Shown: one piece after another, positions 48,502-59,290 of the stretch
Position numbering within the stretch: position 1 is the first letter of the stretch
Layout: every line of letters starts with the position of its first letter
NCBI GenBank assembly: GCA_018398805.1
Contig: JAGFBZ010000747.1
Span: forward strand, 620,001-684,000
Length of the DNA stretch: 64,000 nt
Origin: Hirundichthys speculiger
Taxonomy: Eukaryota > Chordata > Actinopteri > Beloniformes > Exocoetidae
Direction of reading: 5' to 3'
Position numbers and translations under genes: made by a program
The notes under the pieces: generated by a model
Database searches by the model: none
What the model was told of the DNA's origin: nothing
Seen by the model: only the letters and a program-made list of their open reading frames with translations

Positions 48502-48720
48502 TCAGACATATCGGAAATAAATTCCGACCTTTTCCAGCTTGACACCAGAGACAAAGATCTCCTTGGTTTCCTCCACAGCAAACATCTGGATGAGATCATG
48601 CCACAGCTGTACAGACTGATGTGTCTGGCCATGACTATTCCCACATCCACCACAACTGCTGACCAGACATCCTCTGACCTCCAGAGAATAAAAACGTATG
48701 ACAGTAATACGGTGATGTAA
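48502..48720 (+). pseudogene. hAT transposase C-terminal dimerisation (hATC) fragment
   Basis: A 72-codon open frame reads L-D-E-I-M-P-Q-L-Y-R-L-M and A-M-T-I-P-T-S-T-T-T-A-D-Q, then S-S-D-L-Q-R-I-K-T-Y, ending at TAA. This matches the order of the hATC domain (L-x-I-P-x-S-T-A-x-x-E-R-S-F-S-x-L-x-R-I-K-T). The conserved E-R-S-F is altered to D-Q-T-S. No N-terminal part is nearby, so it is an orphan fragment. Confidence 0.7.
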
Positions 48721-48936
48721 TCGAGAGGTAGAGCCGTTTGCCCACGTCCACATGTGATCAGGTGGACGCACATTTATCCCATTTGGATGCGCTCTTTTAC
48801 GCGACGACATGCGAGTTGAGCTTTCCGCAAACTCTGTATCTTGCGATCGTGGTTTAGGATAGCGGGTGGTCTGAAACTGTACCGAATCCGTGCCGAAACT
48901 GTGACACAAAAACCGCGGTACGGACTGTACCGTGAA

Positions 48937-50069
48937 TAGGGATGGGAATTGATAAGATTTTTCCGATTCTGATTCCATTATCGATACTGTTTAACAATTC
49001 AATTCTTTATCGATTCTCTTATCGATTACAATTTGGGGAAAAAGGAGAACAAACAGTTTTATTAGCATAATTTTTTTTACTTAGAAGTCACAACCTTACA
49101 AACTCAACAGCGAGGTCAAAAGACGCCCAAAGCCTGGATAACGTGTTAACTGTTGTAATATGTAACTGTGCAAATACACAAGAATGTGTAACATTTTACT
49201 AACAGATTTTTACTAATAGAAATGAAAAAATCTCCCTTTTAAAAGGATATATGAGCTCACTAAGCACTCAAAAATAATAATAAAGAAAGATAAATACTAT
49301 CAAATACAACAGAACAGTGCATAGTGCAAATCTGCAAATACTATGGAAGAATTAACAATTCTTTTGCAGAAAAATAAGCATGTCTGGTTTTTCAGGAAGG
49401 ATACGTGATCTTTCTGGAGGTAGGTAGTGAGCAGTAGCGAGTGCTGCCAGACTCTGAACCAGCCAGACTCTCTCTCTTGTCACGGTCATCTTCTAAATGT
49501 AATGCAGAAGGCATTCGTTTAATAGCACAGCGTTAATGTTATAGCGTGTTTTACAAAGAAGCACATCGGCAGTGGGATAGCTACTTACTAAAGTTGCCGT
49601 CCATAGTAACCGCAGAGGTGATCTTAGCTTGGCTACTGCCGCTGCTGCTGGGTTGAGATCCATCAGTCCAAAGCGCGTCAAAAACACGACACTCGTTATC
49701 GCATGTTGTGTTCGCGAATGTTTCTGCATGTTAGTCGTGTTCCCTCCTGACGCTGTTATCTCCACTTTACAATGACTGCTATTTGCCTTGTTGCTATCTT
49801 TCTTTGGTGAAGTGAAGCCAAACTTTGAAGCGTTTGAACCTGGTGGATGCCATTGTTGTTTACAACTCCAATGCGCGTGCTAAACTAATGTAACTTAATC
49901 ACGTAATTGCTTTCTGGAATTGACTGTGCGTAACTTGCGTAAATTACGTGAGATTCATGCTGGTTGGAATCGATAAGAGAATCGCTAGATAAACTGACAA
50001 ACGATTCCATGGAATTGAAACACACGGAACCGGTTCTCTACAGGAACCAGTTCTCGATTCCCAACCCTA
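48937..50069. mobile_element. hAT-like element inserted in another hAT remnant
   Basis: The ends are TAGGGATGGGAATTGATAAG and GTTCTCGATTCCCAACCCTA. The flanks ACCGTGAA and ACCGTGAG match at 7 of 8. ATCGAT and GAATCG submotifs recur at both ends. The flanking CTGTACCG on both sides suggests the target was an older element whose right end is at 50100. A minus-strand frame near 49493-49740 has N-T-T-N-M-Q-K-H-S-R-T-Q-H, like the His half of a BED finger. Confidence 0.82.
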
Positions 50070-51206
50070 ACCGTGAGCCACCTGTACCGTTGCACCCCTA
50101 ATATATATATACATGTAACCATAAAGAGGGAGAGACTATGAGTTAGCTTCATTTAAATAAATGTTAAAACGCTGTGATGCCCCATACAAAGAAAAATAAA
50201 GTACATCATCACACTTGCCAAAGAATCAAAAACAAGGTTTTGCTTTTGATATCGAAATATTTTAAAGGATACCCACCTAACCCTACCCTTCCCAGTATGC
50301 AAACAATATTACAAAATGCAGTTATTGGTTTCCTTCCTAAAGCAATCAGACACGTCACTGCCGGTCACAAAGACAACTGGAAGATGCTCCTTCTGAACTC
50401 TATCCCGACGGCGTTGATATAACGGCCAGACCGATCATCTCTGATACCGCCGTTGTTGTTTTCTCTGCTCTGACCACAACAAATGTAAAACAGAAACTTC
50501 CTCTGTTTTCCCTTCTTGTACACGGTTGTATTTCTGGCTCTGGGTTTGTGTTCTACCTCCAGTATCCCACGTACCGCCAGCATAGAACTGAAACAAGGAA
50601 TGTTCACAACGCAGCTGGTTGTGTCCGCGAACGCTTGGTCAAACTGCAAGAACATCCCAGGCTTAATGTAAAGAGCTGTTTGCCAGCTGCCATAAACCAA
50701 CAAAAGAAAAAGGCTTTACAACTACCAGGTAAAACAAGTGTACTGGAGTGGAACAGCTGATGAAGTAAGTTTTTCTGTGCAGGAAAAAGCACAAGCCCTG
50801 CAGCAACAACCTGTCCAGAGTGTACCTCTACCTTTTACCTGTTGACAGCTAGGAAAGGCTGCAGTAGACCCAAGTGGCTCAGAACAGAACTGAAGTTGGT
50901 ATAGATGATGAATGGATAGAAAAAAATTGCATGATTTCTTCTCAAAGAGCTCCGGGACTAACAGAGAAAGCTGCAGGTCAGTCTGACAAATATGAGCCAC
51001 TGTTAGCACTCAGCTGTGTTTACAACCTCTGTGTTCAAAATAATGATATTATGGCTCAGTTGTGGTCAGAGCACATTTTTCATGCTTGCATGAAGGTTTT
51101 TTTTGTTGTATTCACATCTTTGAAGTTATATTATTTATATTGTGCAGAACTATAGAGCATGATAACAAAATTAAGCAACTGCTGTGACAGTATAAATGGC
51201 TGACGA
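50070..51206. other. Older hAT end plus a decayed ATGG-tailed fragment
   Basis: 50070-50100 closes an older hAT element (GTTGCACCCCTA). About 50800-50920 is a degraded piece of the ATGG-tailed repeat: ACCTGTCCAGAGTGTACC, then GGTATAGATGATGAATGGAT. Nothing else was recognised. Confidence 0.5.
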
Positions 51207-51628
51207 TAGGGATGCACGATAATTATCGACCCAATAACAGGAAATTATGACTTCATCCCGATAACTCCGATATCATGACGAATAGCCTCAATAACATATA
51301 TTTTTGTCAACACGGCAGTGCCTCGCTCCCTCTGAGCCTTGAATGACCGGCAGTGAACGTTATGTTCAAGTGACGTCGGCATAATCAGAAAAACGATTTC
51401 CTGTAAGGAAAATCAAGAATACCTCCTCATGCCAGAAAACAACTCGTTAACTCGGTCATAATTTTATTAGTTGCTGATTTGAATTGATATTCGCAGTATT
51501 TTTCCACATGTTACACATACAAAATAGAAAAAACAGATAAGGCCAAAAGAACGACTAGCAAACGAGGGAACGGTGGAATTTACGTTACACCTTGCCGCAC
51601 AGTGCGCTGAAAAAAAACAACAAAAAAC

Positions 51629-51724
51629 ATGGCAGAGATCATATGGAACTTCGTTAAAGTTTCAGAGGAAGATAGTTCGCTGGTTATTTGTGACAAATGC
51701 TCCAAGGGAAGGAGGGAAAAATAG
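51629..51724 (+). pseudogene. BED-finger start of a hAT transposase (family I)
   Basis: From ATG 51629 it reads M-A-E-I-I-W-N-F-V-K-V-S-E-E-D-S and I-C-D-K-C-S-K, with the aromatic W and the C-x2-C pair of a BED finger, then stops at TAG 51722 before the His half. In copy 1 the second Cys is changed (C-D-E-S). Confidence 0.7.
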
Positions 51725-52366
51725 CACTAACTTTAATATGTAAAACCCGATCAGCCACCTGAAACATAACCATCACTTCCATGGAGTTTTGAAATCGCGC
51801 TACGTGAGCCAACATGAGCTAACGTGAGCTAATGTGAGCTAACATGAGCTATGAGCTAACATGAGCTAACGTGAGCTAACGTGAGCAAGCCAGGAGCAAG
51901 TCTCCCATCCTCTCCATCATCTCTCTCATCTAAAGCTTCCATGAGATTACTTTTACAGTTTATTTACACAGACAAGTCTAACTTGTGTCAGTACATTATG
52001 ACCTGTGCATTATTTCTTATTGTCATTTAGGAATGCATTTTTTCAGTTTGTAATTCTGATGCATGTATTTCCATCAGTTCAAGGAGCCTTTATTTTTTAT
52101 ATCAGTCAGTAATGCACCTTATTTAAGTTGATGTGAGATATCAAATAGGTTTGTTTGATAGCTTTATGAAAATGTTTAAGAAGCTTGCCAGTAGTTTTTC
52201 ATTGTAAAAAATAAATATCTGTTCATTTAAAGAGTCAAAACTGTTTTTGGTTTTGTTCATAATATTGATGTAATGATTTTAGGTATATGTGTGTGTTATC
52301 AGTTATCGGTATCTGCCTTTAGGAGCTGAAAGTTATTGGTATCGGTTTTAAAAAACAGTTATCGTG

Positions 52367-52538
52367 GCTGCCCCGGTGGCGCAGTGGTTAGGGCAGGCGG
52401 CCATATACAGAGGCTACAGTCCTTGTGCGGCTGGTCGTGAGTTTGATTCCCGGCTCGGCGACTCTTTCCCGCGTGTCTTCCCCATTCTCTCTGCCCCCCT
52501 TCCTGTCTCTCAACTTTCAATAAAGGCCACTAGAGCCA

Positions 52539-52564
<26 letters not shown>
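52367..52564 (+). mobile_element. tRNA-derived SINE
   Basis: The A box TGGCGCAGTGG lies at 52377-52387 and the B box AGTTTGATTCC at 52440-52450, giving an RNA polymerase III promoter. The body ends TTTCAATAAAGGCC before a long A-tail. The target duplication AAAAAACAGTTATCGTG (17 bp) is at 52350-52366 and 52565-52581, inside the terminal repeat of the hAT host. Confidence 0.92.
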
Positions 52565-52570
<6 letters not shown>

Positions 52571-52589
52571 CAGTTATCGTGCATCCCTA

Positions 52590-53155
52590 ATAATTCCTGG
52601 TGATTATGAAAAGCATGTTTGCCCATCCAGCCCTGTAACTAACTTCAACAAAAAGGGATTGGAATATATTTTCCTCCTCAGAAAAAAAAATATGAATCCA
52701 TCAGAATTCCCATCGAATCTTTTCAAGTAACAAAGCAATGAAAAGACTTCATACTGCATGTATGTTTGATCACATGGTCTGCTTGTTGCACAATAACAAG
52801 TCATCCATAGTTCCTCTTCAAGCTAAACCTCTGATTTCAAGTCAGTGAGACCAAATACAACTACTGATTATGTGGCATTTTCTCTGGTAGAAAAGCCAGG
52901 GCTGTGCTTGCTGTGGTTGGGCTGTGTCTAGACAACATAATTGGATGACAACAGCACTATAAAACTGATCAAACACCAGAAAAACTTTCTTAAGCCATTA
53001 ACTGGAACCTTAACAGGAACACCGAGCACAGAATCAGCAAACCTTCAAACCTGCGCAACTTCCCGCAGAGAGAGAATGTGGTGTCCAGTCAACTCCTCCT
53101 TCCTCATCATTTTTCCCCCAGAAAAAGCTCTGAGGCTCAGATCAGTAATCAGATG
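52590..53155. other. No recognisable feature
   Basis: Intron sequence between the hAT element and the LINE 3' end. Confidence 0.5.
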
Positions 53156-55568
53156 TAGATTCAAGATTCAAAATTCAAGCCTTTTATTTGTCATATGCAT
53201 AGTTAACACAGGGTCAAGGATGCAATGAAATGCTTGCTGGGAGAAAGAACCGCTTATGACTCGCCAAGGGAATACTGGTAAAAGAAAAAAATAAGATAAA
53301 AATACAGTCTACACAGTAGAGAATTCCAACATAATATGCAATGAAAACATTTCAAGCATATGCGGTAAGTGTACAGTAGGTCACAGTGTGTAATATAATA
53401 ATAATAATGATAGTATAAGTATAGGTAATGTAAGTGTATATATAATGTGATATAGTATAGTATAGATACTCAGTATACATATAATATAATAATATGATTG
53501 TAATTGTATAATATAATATAGGTATGTAATTATGTATATAATATGTATATAATATGATAATAGTGATAATAATGATAATATGAGATACAATATACACAGA
53601 GTGATACAGTATAAACAGAGTGTATTTCAACAATATATACTATAACGTTTTCAGAAAAAAGAAAAAATATACAATAAAGTAGAATATAAAAAGATATTAA
53701 AGTGTTAACATTATCTAAAGTGTCGCAGTGTAAGGTGCATGGGATGAGTAAGTAAACATTCATTTCACATGAATGGTACATATGGTATATTGCACATAGT
53801 GGAGTATTGCACATTGTTTAAAGCAGTTGTTATCACAGGATATGACATTGAGGTAGTGAAGCATGTAGTGACATGTTGTATAAAGAGTCCTTTTGGCAGA
53901 GTGAAGGTGCTATCTGGAGTTGAGTAACCTGACGGCCTGGGGGTAGTAGCTGTCCCTCAGTCTTTTTGTGCGGGCGGGCAGGCTCCTGTGCCGTCTGCCA
54001 GATGGTAGCGGACGGAAAAGTCCATGTGCTGGATGTGTGAGGTCTTTGGTGATGCGCTGTGCCTTACGCAGACCCCTGCTGTGATAGATGTCCTGGATGG
54101 AGGGGAGGCTGCTGCCTGTGATGTCCTCTGCCGCTCGCACCACCCTCTGTAGTGCTTTGCGGCTCTGGGCAGTGCAGTTCCCATACCACACTGTGATGCA
54201 GCCCGTCAGCAGACTCTCGATGGTGCACCTGTAGAAGTTGGTGAGGATGCTGGTGTTCATGCCAAACTTCCTCAGCTTCCTCAGGAAGTAGAGTCGCTGC
54301 CAGGCTTTCTTCACCACAGTGTCTGTGTGGATTGACCAGGACAGATCCTCAGTGATGTGGACGCCCAGGAACTTGAAGCTGCTGACCTGCTCCACCGCAG
54401 CATTGTTGATGTAGATGGGGGGGTGCTGGTCAGTCCGCTGCCTCCTAAAGTCCACGATCATCTACTTGGTTTTGCTGACATTCAGAGAGAGGTTGTTTTC
54501 CTGGCACCAGCTAGTTAGAAGGTTAATCTCATCTCTGTAGGCTCTCTCGTCGTTGTTAGTGATGAGGCCCAGGATGGTGGTGTCGTCAGCAAACTTCAGG
54601 ATGGTGTTGGAGCTGTGCCTGGCGGTGCAGTCGTGGGTGAAGAGGGAGTAGAGTAGTGGGCTGAGAACGCAGCCCTGAGGTGTGCCGGTGCTGAGGACAC
54701 GTGTGGAGGAGAGGTGGCTGCCGGTTCTCACTGCCTGCGGTCTGTTGGTGAGGAAGTCCCATATCCAGCTGCAGATGGGGCCCCCCAGGCCCAGGGCGGT
54801 GAGCTTGGAGACCAGTTTGGAGGGGATGATGGTGTTGAATGCCGAGCTGTAGTCGATGAATAGCATTCTCACATAGGTGTTGCTTCTCTCTAGATGGCTG
54901 AGAGAGGTGTGAACTGCAAGAGCAATAGCGTCGTCTGTAGACCTCTTTGCTCTGTATGCAAACTGCAGGGGGTCCAGGGTGTCGGGGAGAGAGCTGCAGA
55001 TGTGTTTCTGGATGAGTTTCTCAAAGCACTTCATGATGACTGATGTGAGTGCTATGGGCCGGAAGTCATTTGGGCATGATGCTGTGGGGGTCTTTGGGAT
55101 GGGGACTACGGTGGAGGTCTTAAAGATGGTGGGCACAGTCGACTGGTTCAGGGACAGGTTGAAGATGTTGGTGAACACCTTGGCTAGCTGGTTGGAGCAG
55201 GCTCTCAGCACCCGTCCGGGGATGCCGTCGGGCCCTGGTGCTTTGCGGGGGTTCACCTTCCTGAATGCCTGTCTGACTGTGGCTGTGTCCATGTGGAGCA
55301 CGTCGTCCTCACTGCTCACCTGTGGTCTGGAGGCGGGCGTGGTGTTGTTTGCATCCAACTGGGCGTAGAAGGTGTTTAGCTCGTCCGGAAATGATGCGCT
55401 GGACAGTTCCACTGGCCTGCTCCTCCCCCTGTAGTCAGTGATGCAGCGTAGTCCCTGCCACACACGTCTTGAGTCATGGCTCAGATGGGCAGACTCCACT
55501 CTCCTCCTGTATTCCCTCTTGGAAGCTTTGACGGTCCTCCTGAGGTCATATTTGGCTGCTTTGTAGGC
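53156..55568 (-). mobile_element. 5'-truncated CR1/L2/Rex1-type LINE
   Basis: The 3' end on the minus strand is ACAAATAAAAGGCTTGAA followed by TTGAATC-type heptamers. The 3'UTR contains an AT-rich, partly repetitive zone (about 53390-53700). The RT coding region runs to 55568, where LINE similarity stops inside the coding sequence, so the 5' part and endonuclease are missing. The clade is inferred from the FADD box and the C-terminal region. No secure target duplication was found. Confidence 0.85.
53910..55568 (-). pseudogene. LINE reverse transcriptase, one internal TAG
   Basis: One reading frame of 553 codons stays open except for a single TAG at 54462-54464, directly after N-V-S-K-T-K. 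The RT motifs are P-R-K-A-P-G-P-D-G-I-P, F-R-P-I-A-L-T-S, I-D-Y-S-S-A-F-N-T (motif A, about 54857), T-P-Q-G-C-V-L-S-P (motif B) and F-A-D-D (motif C, 54582-54593). The C-terminal part carries F-L-G-V and the usual W-Y-G-N-C-T region, ending V-R-L-L-N-S-R. No endonuclease domain is present because of the 5' truncation. Confidence 0.9.
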
Positions 55569-56541
55569 TTAACAAAGATGTACTTAACAGATTCATCTGA
55601 ACTTTTGACATACTTGTTATCTGGCTGCAGAACTGACGCTGTCAAATAACCATTTAAAGCACCTAAACACAAGAAACATTGCAGGAGTAAGTTGCAGCTC
55701 AACCTGATTCCAACGTCACACATGTGAACTCTATGGAGCCCCCGTTGCATTGTACTTTAATTAAGCAGCCCACCCCAGCGAGGCACACTAGCCCTCCAGG
55801 TCCCTTTATGTCCTCTGAGATGCTTCTGTGGAGGCCAGACAGGCTCTTTGTAGCCCCGTCCTTTCACCGCCTTTGTCTTTCCGTCTCATAGGTCCCCTGG
55901 GTGAGGACGCACTGGCGTTCCATGTGTTATTATTGGCCAAAGATAAAGTAGCTGCCACGGCCCTCATGCATTATGCAGGTTGAAAGGGATGCAACTCCTC
56001 CCTCAGTTATGGAAATTTAACTTCAGGGAGACAGGGGGAGGAAAGTTGCTGGGGGGTTCTGACACTCATTTTATGATTTTTTTTTTTTCCCACAATGATG
56101 TGCTCGTGGGGTAAGTCCGTATCCATAAAGACGTAAAGAGTGTGTCTGTGTGTGAATGAGAAAGAAACGAGGACTGATCTACTGACATACTTATGAAATC
56201 AGGAAGTTTCAGGACAAATATTCATTCATTTCATTTTATTAATTCATTCCAGACATGTCAAAACAATATTTTAAAGCATAGACAATTTTAACACTATCAT
56301 GAATCTATGTATCTGAAAATAAATATAATATATTTATAAAATAAAATATATAATAATGCATAAATCAATATACACTGACACATGTGCATAACCATAATTT
56401 AGAAACATATAGAACCTCTTGTAAATAAATCTAAATATTAAATGGACATATTCCCCCCAAAAAATAAGAAATAAAAAATAAACAAAATTTATACCCAATG
56501 TACACACTGATCTATATACATACACATACACACCAATATGC
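55569..56541. other. No recognisable gene
   Basis: Intron sequence. The right part is AT-rich and leads into a palindromic cluster of TACACATACACACC and its complement. Confidence 0.5.
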
Positions 56542-56625
56542 AAACCAGATATGTGTTTTGCATATTGGTGTGTATGTGTATATACATACACATACACACC
56601 AATATGCAAAACACATATCTGGTTT
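56542..56625. repeat. Perfect palindrome, 39-bp arms and 6-base loop
   Basis: 56542-56580 pairs base for base with 56587-56625; the loop is TATACA. A third copy of the inner motif (CACATACACACCAATATGC) at about 56523-56541 precedes it, so the locus holds three alternating inverted units. Confidence 0.97.
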
Positions 56626-57964
56626 AACATGTCTGGAAATATTTAATATTTTCAGTAAACTATTCATTATAAATGGGCATTTTGCAGCTAATTTAAGAAT
56701 ACCTGAGCTTCTATGTAGTTGTGAAATTGGCCATAATTGATGTTTTATGTATTATCTGAATGCCACTAAAGAAGCTGCACTCTGAGGTTTGCATGGGATG
56801 CTCCAACATAAGTTAATCAAGAAAATAAATGAGCTCAAAACTTTACTACTTTGGAAGATATTTCACTTGGTACTTGCAGGGAAATACACCAACAACAGCA
56901 TTTATGCACCGTTTTCAAGAAGTTACAAATTCATTTTGAAAAACCAAGGGATTGTGCTTGAGCATGCTGCTGCTGATGTTAATATGGCTCTACATGTTAA
57001 TGTGGCGACATCACTGGCTCAGTGGGAGCACGGCACCCAGCCATGCATGAAACAGAGTCTGCCTATAAATAACCCGGTCTAGGCCAAGCCAGGCCAGGCA
57101 CTGAGCCTAAGTGTGGTTCATAACCCCACTACACATGGCACTTTCCATCGCATGTCACTATGTCACAGTTGACAGAAAAAACACTTACAGTATGTCTCTT
57201 TATTAACAAGTATATTGCTTCTGGAATGACTTTTACATTACCAGCAAATGAACTTATAGGCTCTTCTTTCTGTCTCGATCTGGTTTTGAGTGAAATAACT
57301 GAGTAAACGGATCCTTTGATGGTTTGTTTCCTCTGACCCTGATGACATTTAAATTGCCCACTTACCCGTTGTCAAACAGCAGACGCCCAATTTGATTGTG
57401 AACGACCAGTAACTGCATATTATATTGACTGTGCCACTGTGCCATTGAATCTGGAGTGCTCTTTTTGTCCATAAAAGCAACCAGATGCTGCTCGGTGTCT
57501 GACACGCTGTATGTCACAGCGCTATATTACAGGCTTAAATGGCTGCTTTGCATTATAAGCGAACATTAGGGAATCAATTACAAAGCGATAACTGTAGTCT
57601 GTGTCCAGGTGTGTGTTTTACCCGGACAGTCTAATCCTTATACAGCAGGTCTGCAGACACAGTGGGTGTGTGTCTATGTCACTGTGTGCTGTCACCAAGC
57701 CAGACTCCCGGATTCAAAGTTATGAAGGCCAATATTAATCTGGTCCTGACTCAGGCTGTCCTGTTATTCAAACAGATGGTATTTGACAAACAAGAGCCAC
57801 GTGGCTATAGCTATCTTTCCTTCTATCTATCTATCTTATATTTTTTCTACTATTTATTTAAGTGCCTTATTTATGTGTATTATTATGTGTGTGCCTGCTG
57901 GGAGTCCTGCAAAATGTCGTTATGCCTGCATAATGACAATGAAGGGACTTTAATCTTGAATCTA

Positions 57965-57966
<2 letters not shown>
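56626..57966. other. No recognisable feature
   Basis: Intron sequence with a short CTAT-repeat near 57822-57838. No gene or mobile element was recognised. Confidence 0.5.

Positions 57967-58023
<57 letters not shown>
57967..58023. repeat. (TA)n microsatellite
   Basis: About 57 bp of uninterrupted TA, preceded by a retroposon-like phrase TGACAATGAAGGGACTTTAA. Confidence 0.97.
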
Positions 58024-58025
<2 letters not shown>

Positions 58026-58730
58026 TCCCTACAATCGTTACTAATTAGTGATAAGAAGAGTAGAAGAGTCCACAGCAATGATGCCTAATCACCTCTCCAA
58101 TCTATCTCCACCAACAGCAACATCTACATTTACAACACTGTTTTGCAAAAGTTGTAGAAGTCCTCATTAGTAACTTATATTGCTGATTTAAGCAAAGCAA
58201 TCAGTGAAACTCTTGTTCGTCACATTTTTGTTCGCAGGCTAAGTTCTAAATAAACGCCAACCGAACTCCATAGCGTTTTTGTCCGTCTAATGTTCCGCCG
58301 CTAAGCAGCAGAAAACCTCCAGCCACAACGCATCCGTTAGTGGCTCCCAGTAATGCCCGGGAGCACACACTTCCTTCGGCACACATCCCGCACAGAAGAA
58401 CGGATTGGGAATAAAAACACAAACAACAATAGTTTGACCATTTCGTACGTGTGCCGTTTTCCGCCACCTCACGAAACCCAGGGAGGCCGTTAGAGCGATG
58501 CGGTCTGGATTCTTGAAAAGTTGAAATATTATTTAAACGGCGAGTCAATCTGTGAATTATTTCGAGCCGTATTTAATGTTATCCCACTTTGATTTCGATC
58601 ATGTTTAAATGTGCAGCCGCGGAAATGCCTTACGTGCCGACAGGTTTTGGTACTTATAAAACAGTTATTATTCCTACGGTGTCTGGTGGCTGTCATGTTG
58701 TCTGGCGATGAAGAGGGGAACGTTACTCAC
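58024..58730. other. Intron 1 sequence next to exon 1
   Basis: No coding or repeat feature was recognised. It ends at the exon 1 donor (minus strand GTGAGTAACG). Confidence 0.55.
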
Positions 58731-58934
58731 CTGTGACATTTGAGGTCGGAGGTTGATCTCCTTCAGGTTGATGCTCTGAGGTCTCAGGTTGTTGAGCAGA
58801 TGGCACAGGAGGACTCCATCCCGGAGGGTTTGGGCCAGGTCGAACACCTGAGCGCTGTCCCAGGTAACCCGGTGGCTGGCGGGAAGCACCTTGCAGTTGA
58901 TCAGCCACAGCGCGCACTGCCTCCAGTACTCCAT
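58731..58934 (-). CDS. vav3: vav3 exon 1 (start of the calponin-homology domain)
   Basis: VAV proteins activate Rho/Rac GTPases downstream of tyrosine-kinase receptors. This exon encodes 68 residues on the minus strand: [18 protein letters not shown], then [20 protein letters not shown], and finally [15 protein letters not shown]. The donor after CAG is GTGAGTAACG. The T-W-D-S-A-Q and S-I-N-L-K-E-I-N-L segments match VAV3; VAV2 has different residues there. The start at 58934 follows the family pattern M-E-x-W-x-Q. A second ATG sits directly before it (58935-58937), and an in-frame TGA at 58977-58979 bars any longer N-terminus. Confidence 0.96.
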
Positions 58935-59290
58935 CATTATTCTGTCTTCAGAGAACTGTTCAAACACTGGTTCGGTTCAAGGCTACTTCTTAAACCGTAC
59001 CCATGCTGCCGCGGCCATCGGCTGTGAAACGGGCAGAAACAGAAGTTTAGCGGCGGTGAGCTGGAGGAGACGCGGTTCGGTACCGGGTGATGGTCCGGCG
59101 GACTGGAGGCGGTTGGGTAACGGTGATGGTCCAGCGCATAATGAGAGCGCTCTTCCTCTCTCAGCCACACTCCCTCTCCATCTCTCTCTCTCTGCTCGTC
59201 TCTCTTCCCTCCCCCTCACCTACTTCCTCCCTTCTTCCGCGTGCAACACACTATGTGGGGTTAAAGTACAAGAAATAGACTAATGGCGTT
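58935..59290 (-). promoter_or_regulatory. vav3: vav3 5'UTR and proximal promoter region
   Basis: Upstream of the start the minus strand is CpG-containing and then strongly GA-rich (complement of the pyrimidine run at 59150-59235). GAGGAAGT, an ETS/PU.1-type core, is at 59222-59229 on the minus strand. Two short upstream ORFs lie at 58983-59018 and 58990-59004. No TATA box was recognised and the transcription start is not determined, so extent and role are inference. Confidence 0.6.
58983..59018 (-). other. Upstream ORF in the vav3 leader (11 codons)
   Basis: ATG at 59018 reads M-A-A-A-A-W-V-R-F-K-K and stops at TAG. A second ATG inside it, in another frame, gives M-G-T-V (58990-59004) in a strong start context (A at -3, G at +4). 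Whether they are in the mRNA depends on the unmapped start site. Confidence 0.5.

Larger units (their letters stand above)
51207..52589 (+). mobile_element. hAT-like element, family I copy 4 (inverted), with nested SINE
   Basis: The ends are TAGGGATGCACGATAATTAT and CAGTTATCGTGCATCCCTA. Its orientation is opposite to copies 1-3. It keeps the best BED-finger start of the family (51629-51724) and is interrupted near its right end by a SINE at 52367. The outer flanks GCTGACGA and ATAATTCC do not match. Confidence 0.88.
18448..58730 (-). other. vav3: vav3 intron 1 (40,283 bp)
   Basis: It is bounded by the exon 1 donor GTGAGTAACG on the minus strand and the exon 2 acceptor CAG. The interior holds most of the transposons in this window and no further VAV exon. 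Assignment as one intron follows from the phase-0 continuity of the two exons. Confidence 0.9.

Noticed and set aside
47961..50100. A single hAT element spanning 47961-50100
   Set aside because: The two ends belong to different-looking families and the flanks ATAAAAAC and ATATATAT do not match.
54979..55368. Plus-strand ORF of 129 codons
   Set aside because: It is antisense to the LINE reverse transcriptase.
53147..55580. AGATGTA as the target duplication of the CR1/L2/Rex1-type LINE
   Set aside because: A 7-base match at both sides exists, but the truncation point is not certain, so it may be chance.
58731..58934. Calling the gene vav2
   Set aside because: Segments [15 protein letters not shown] and F-G-M-K-K-S fit VAV3; VAV2 differs at those sites. 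The call is from memory of family sequences, without an alignment tool.
58935..58967. An 11-residue N-terminal extension of vav3 starting at 58967
   Set aside because: That codon is GTG and an in-frame TGA lies just upstream; the family start M-E-x-W is at 58934.
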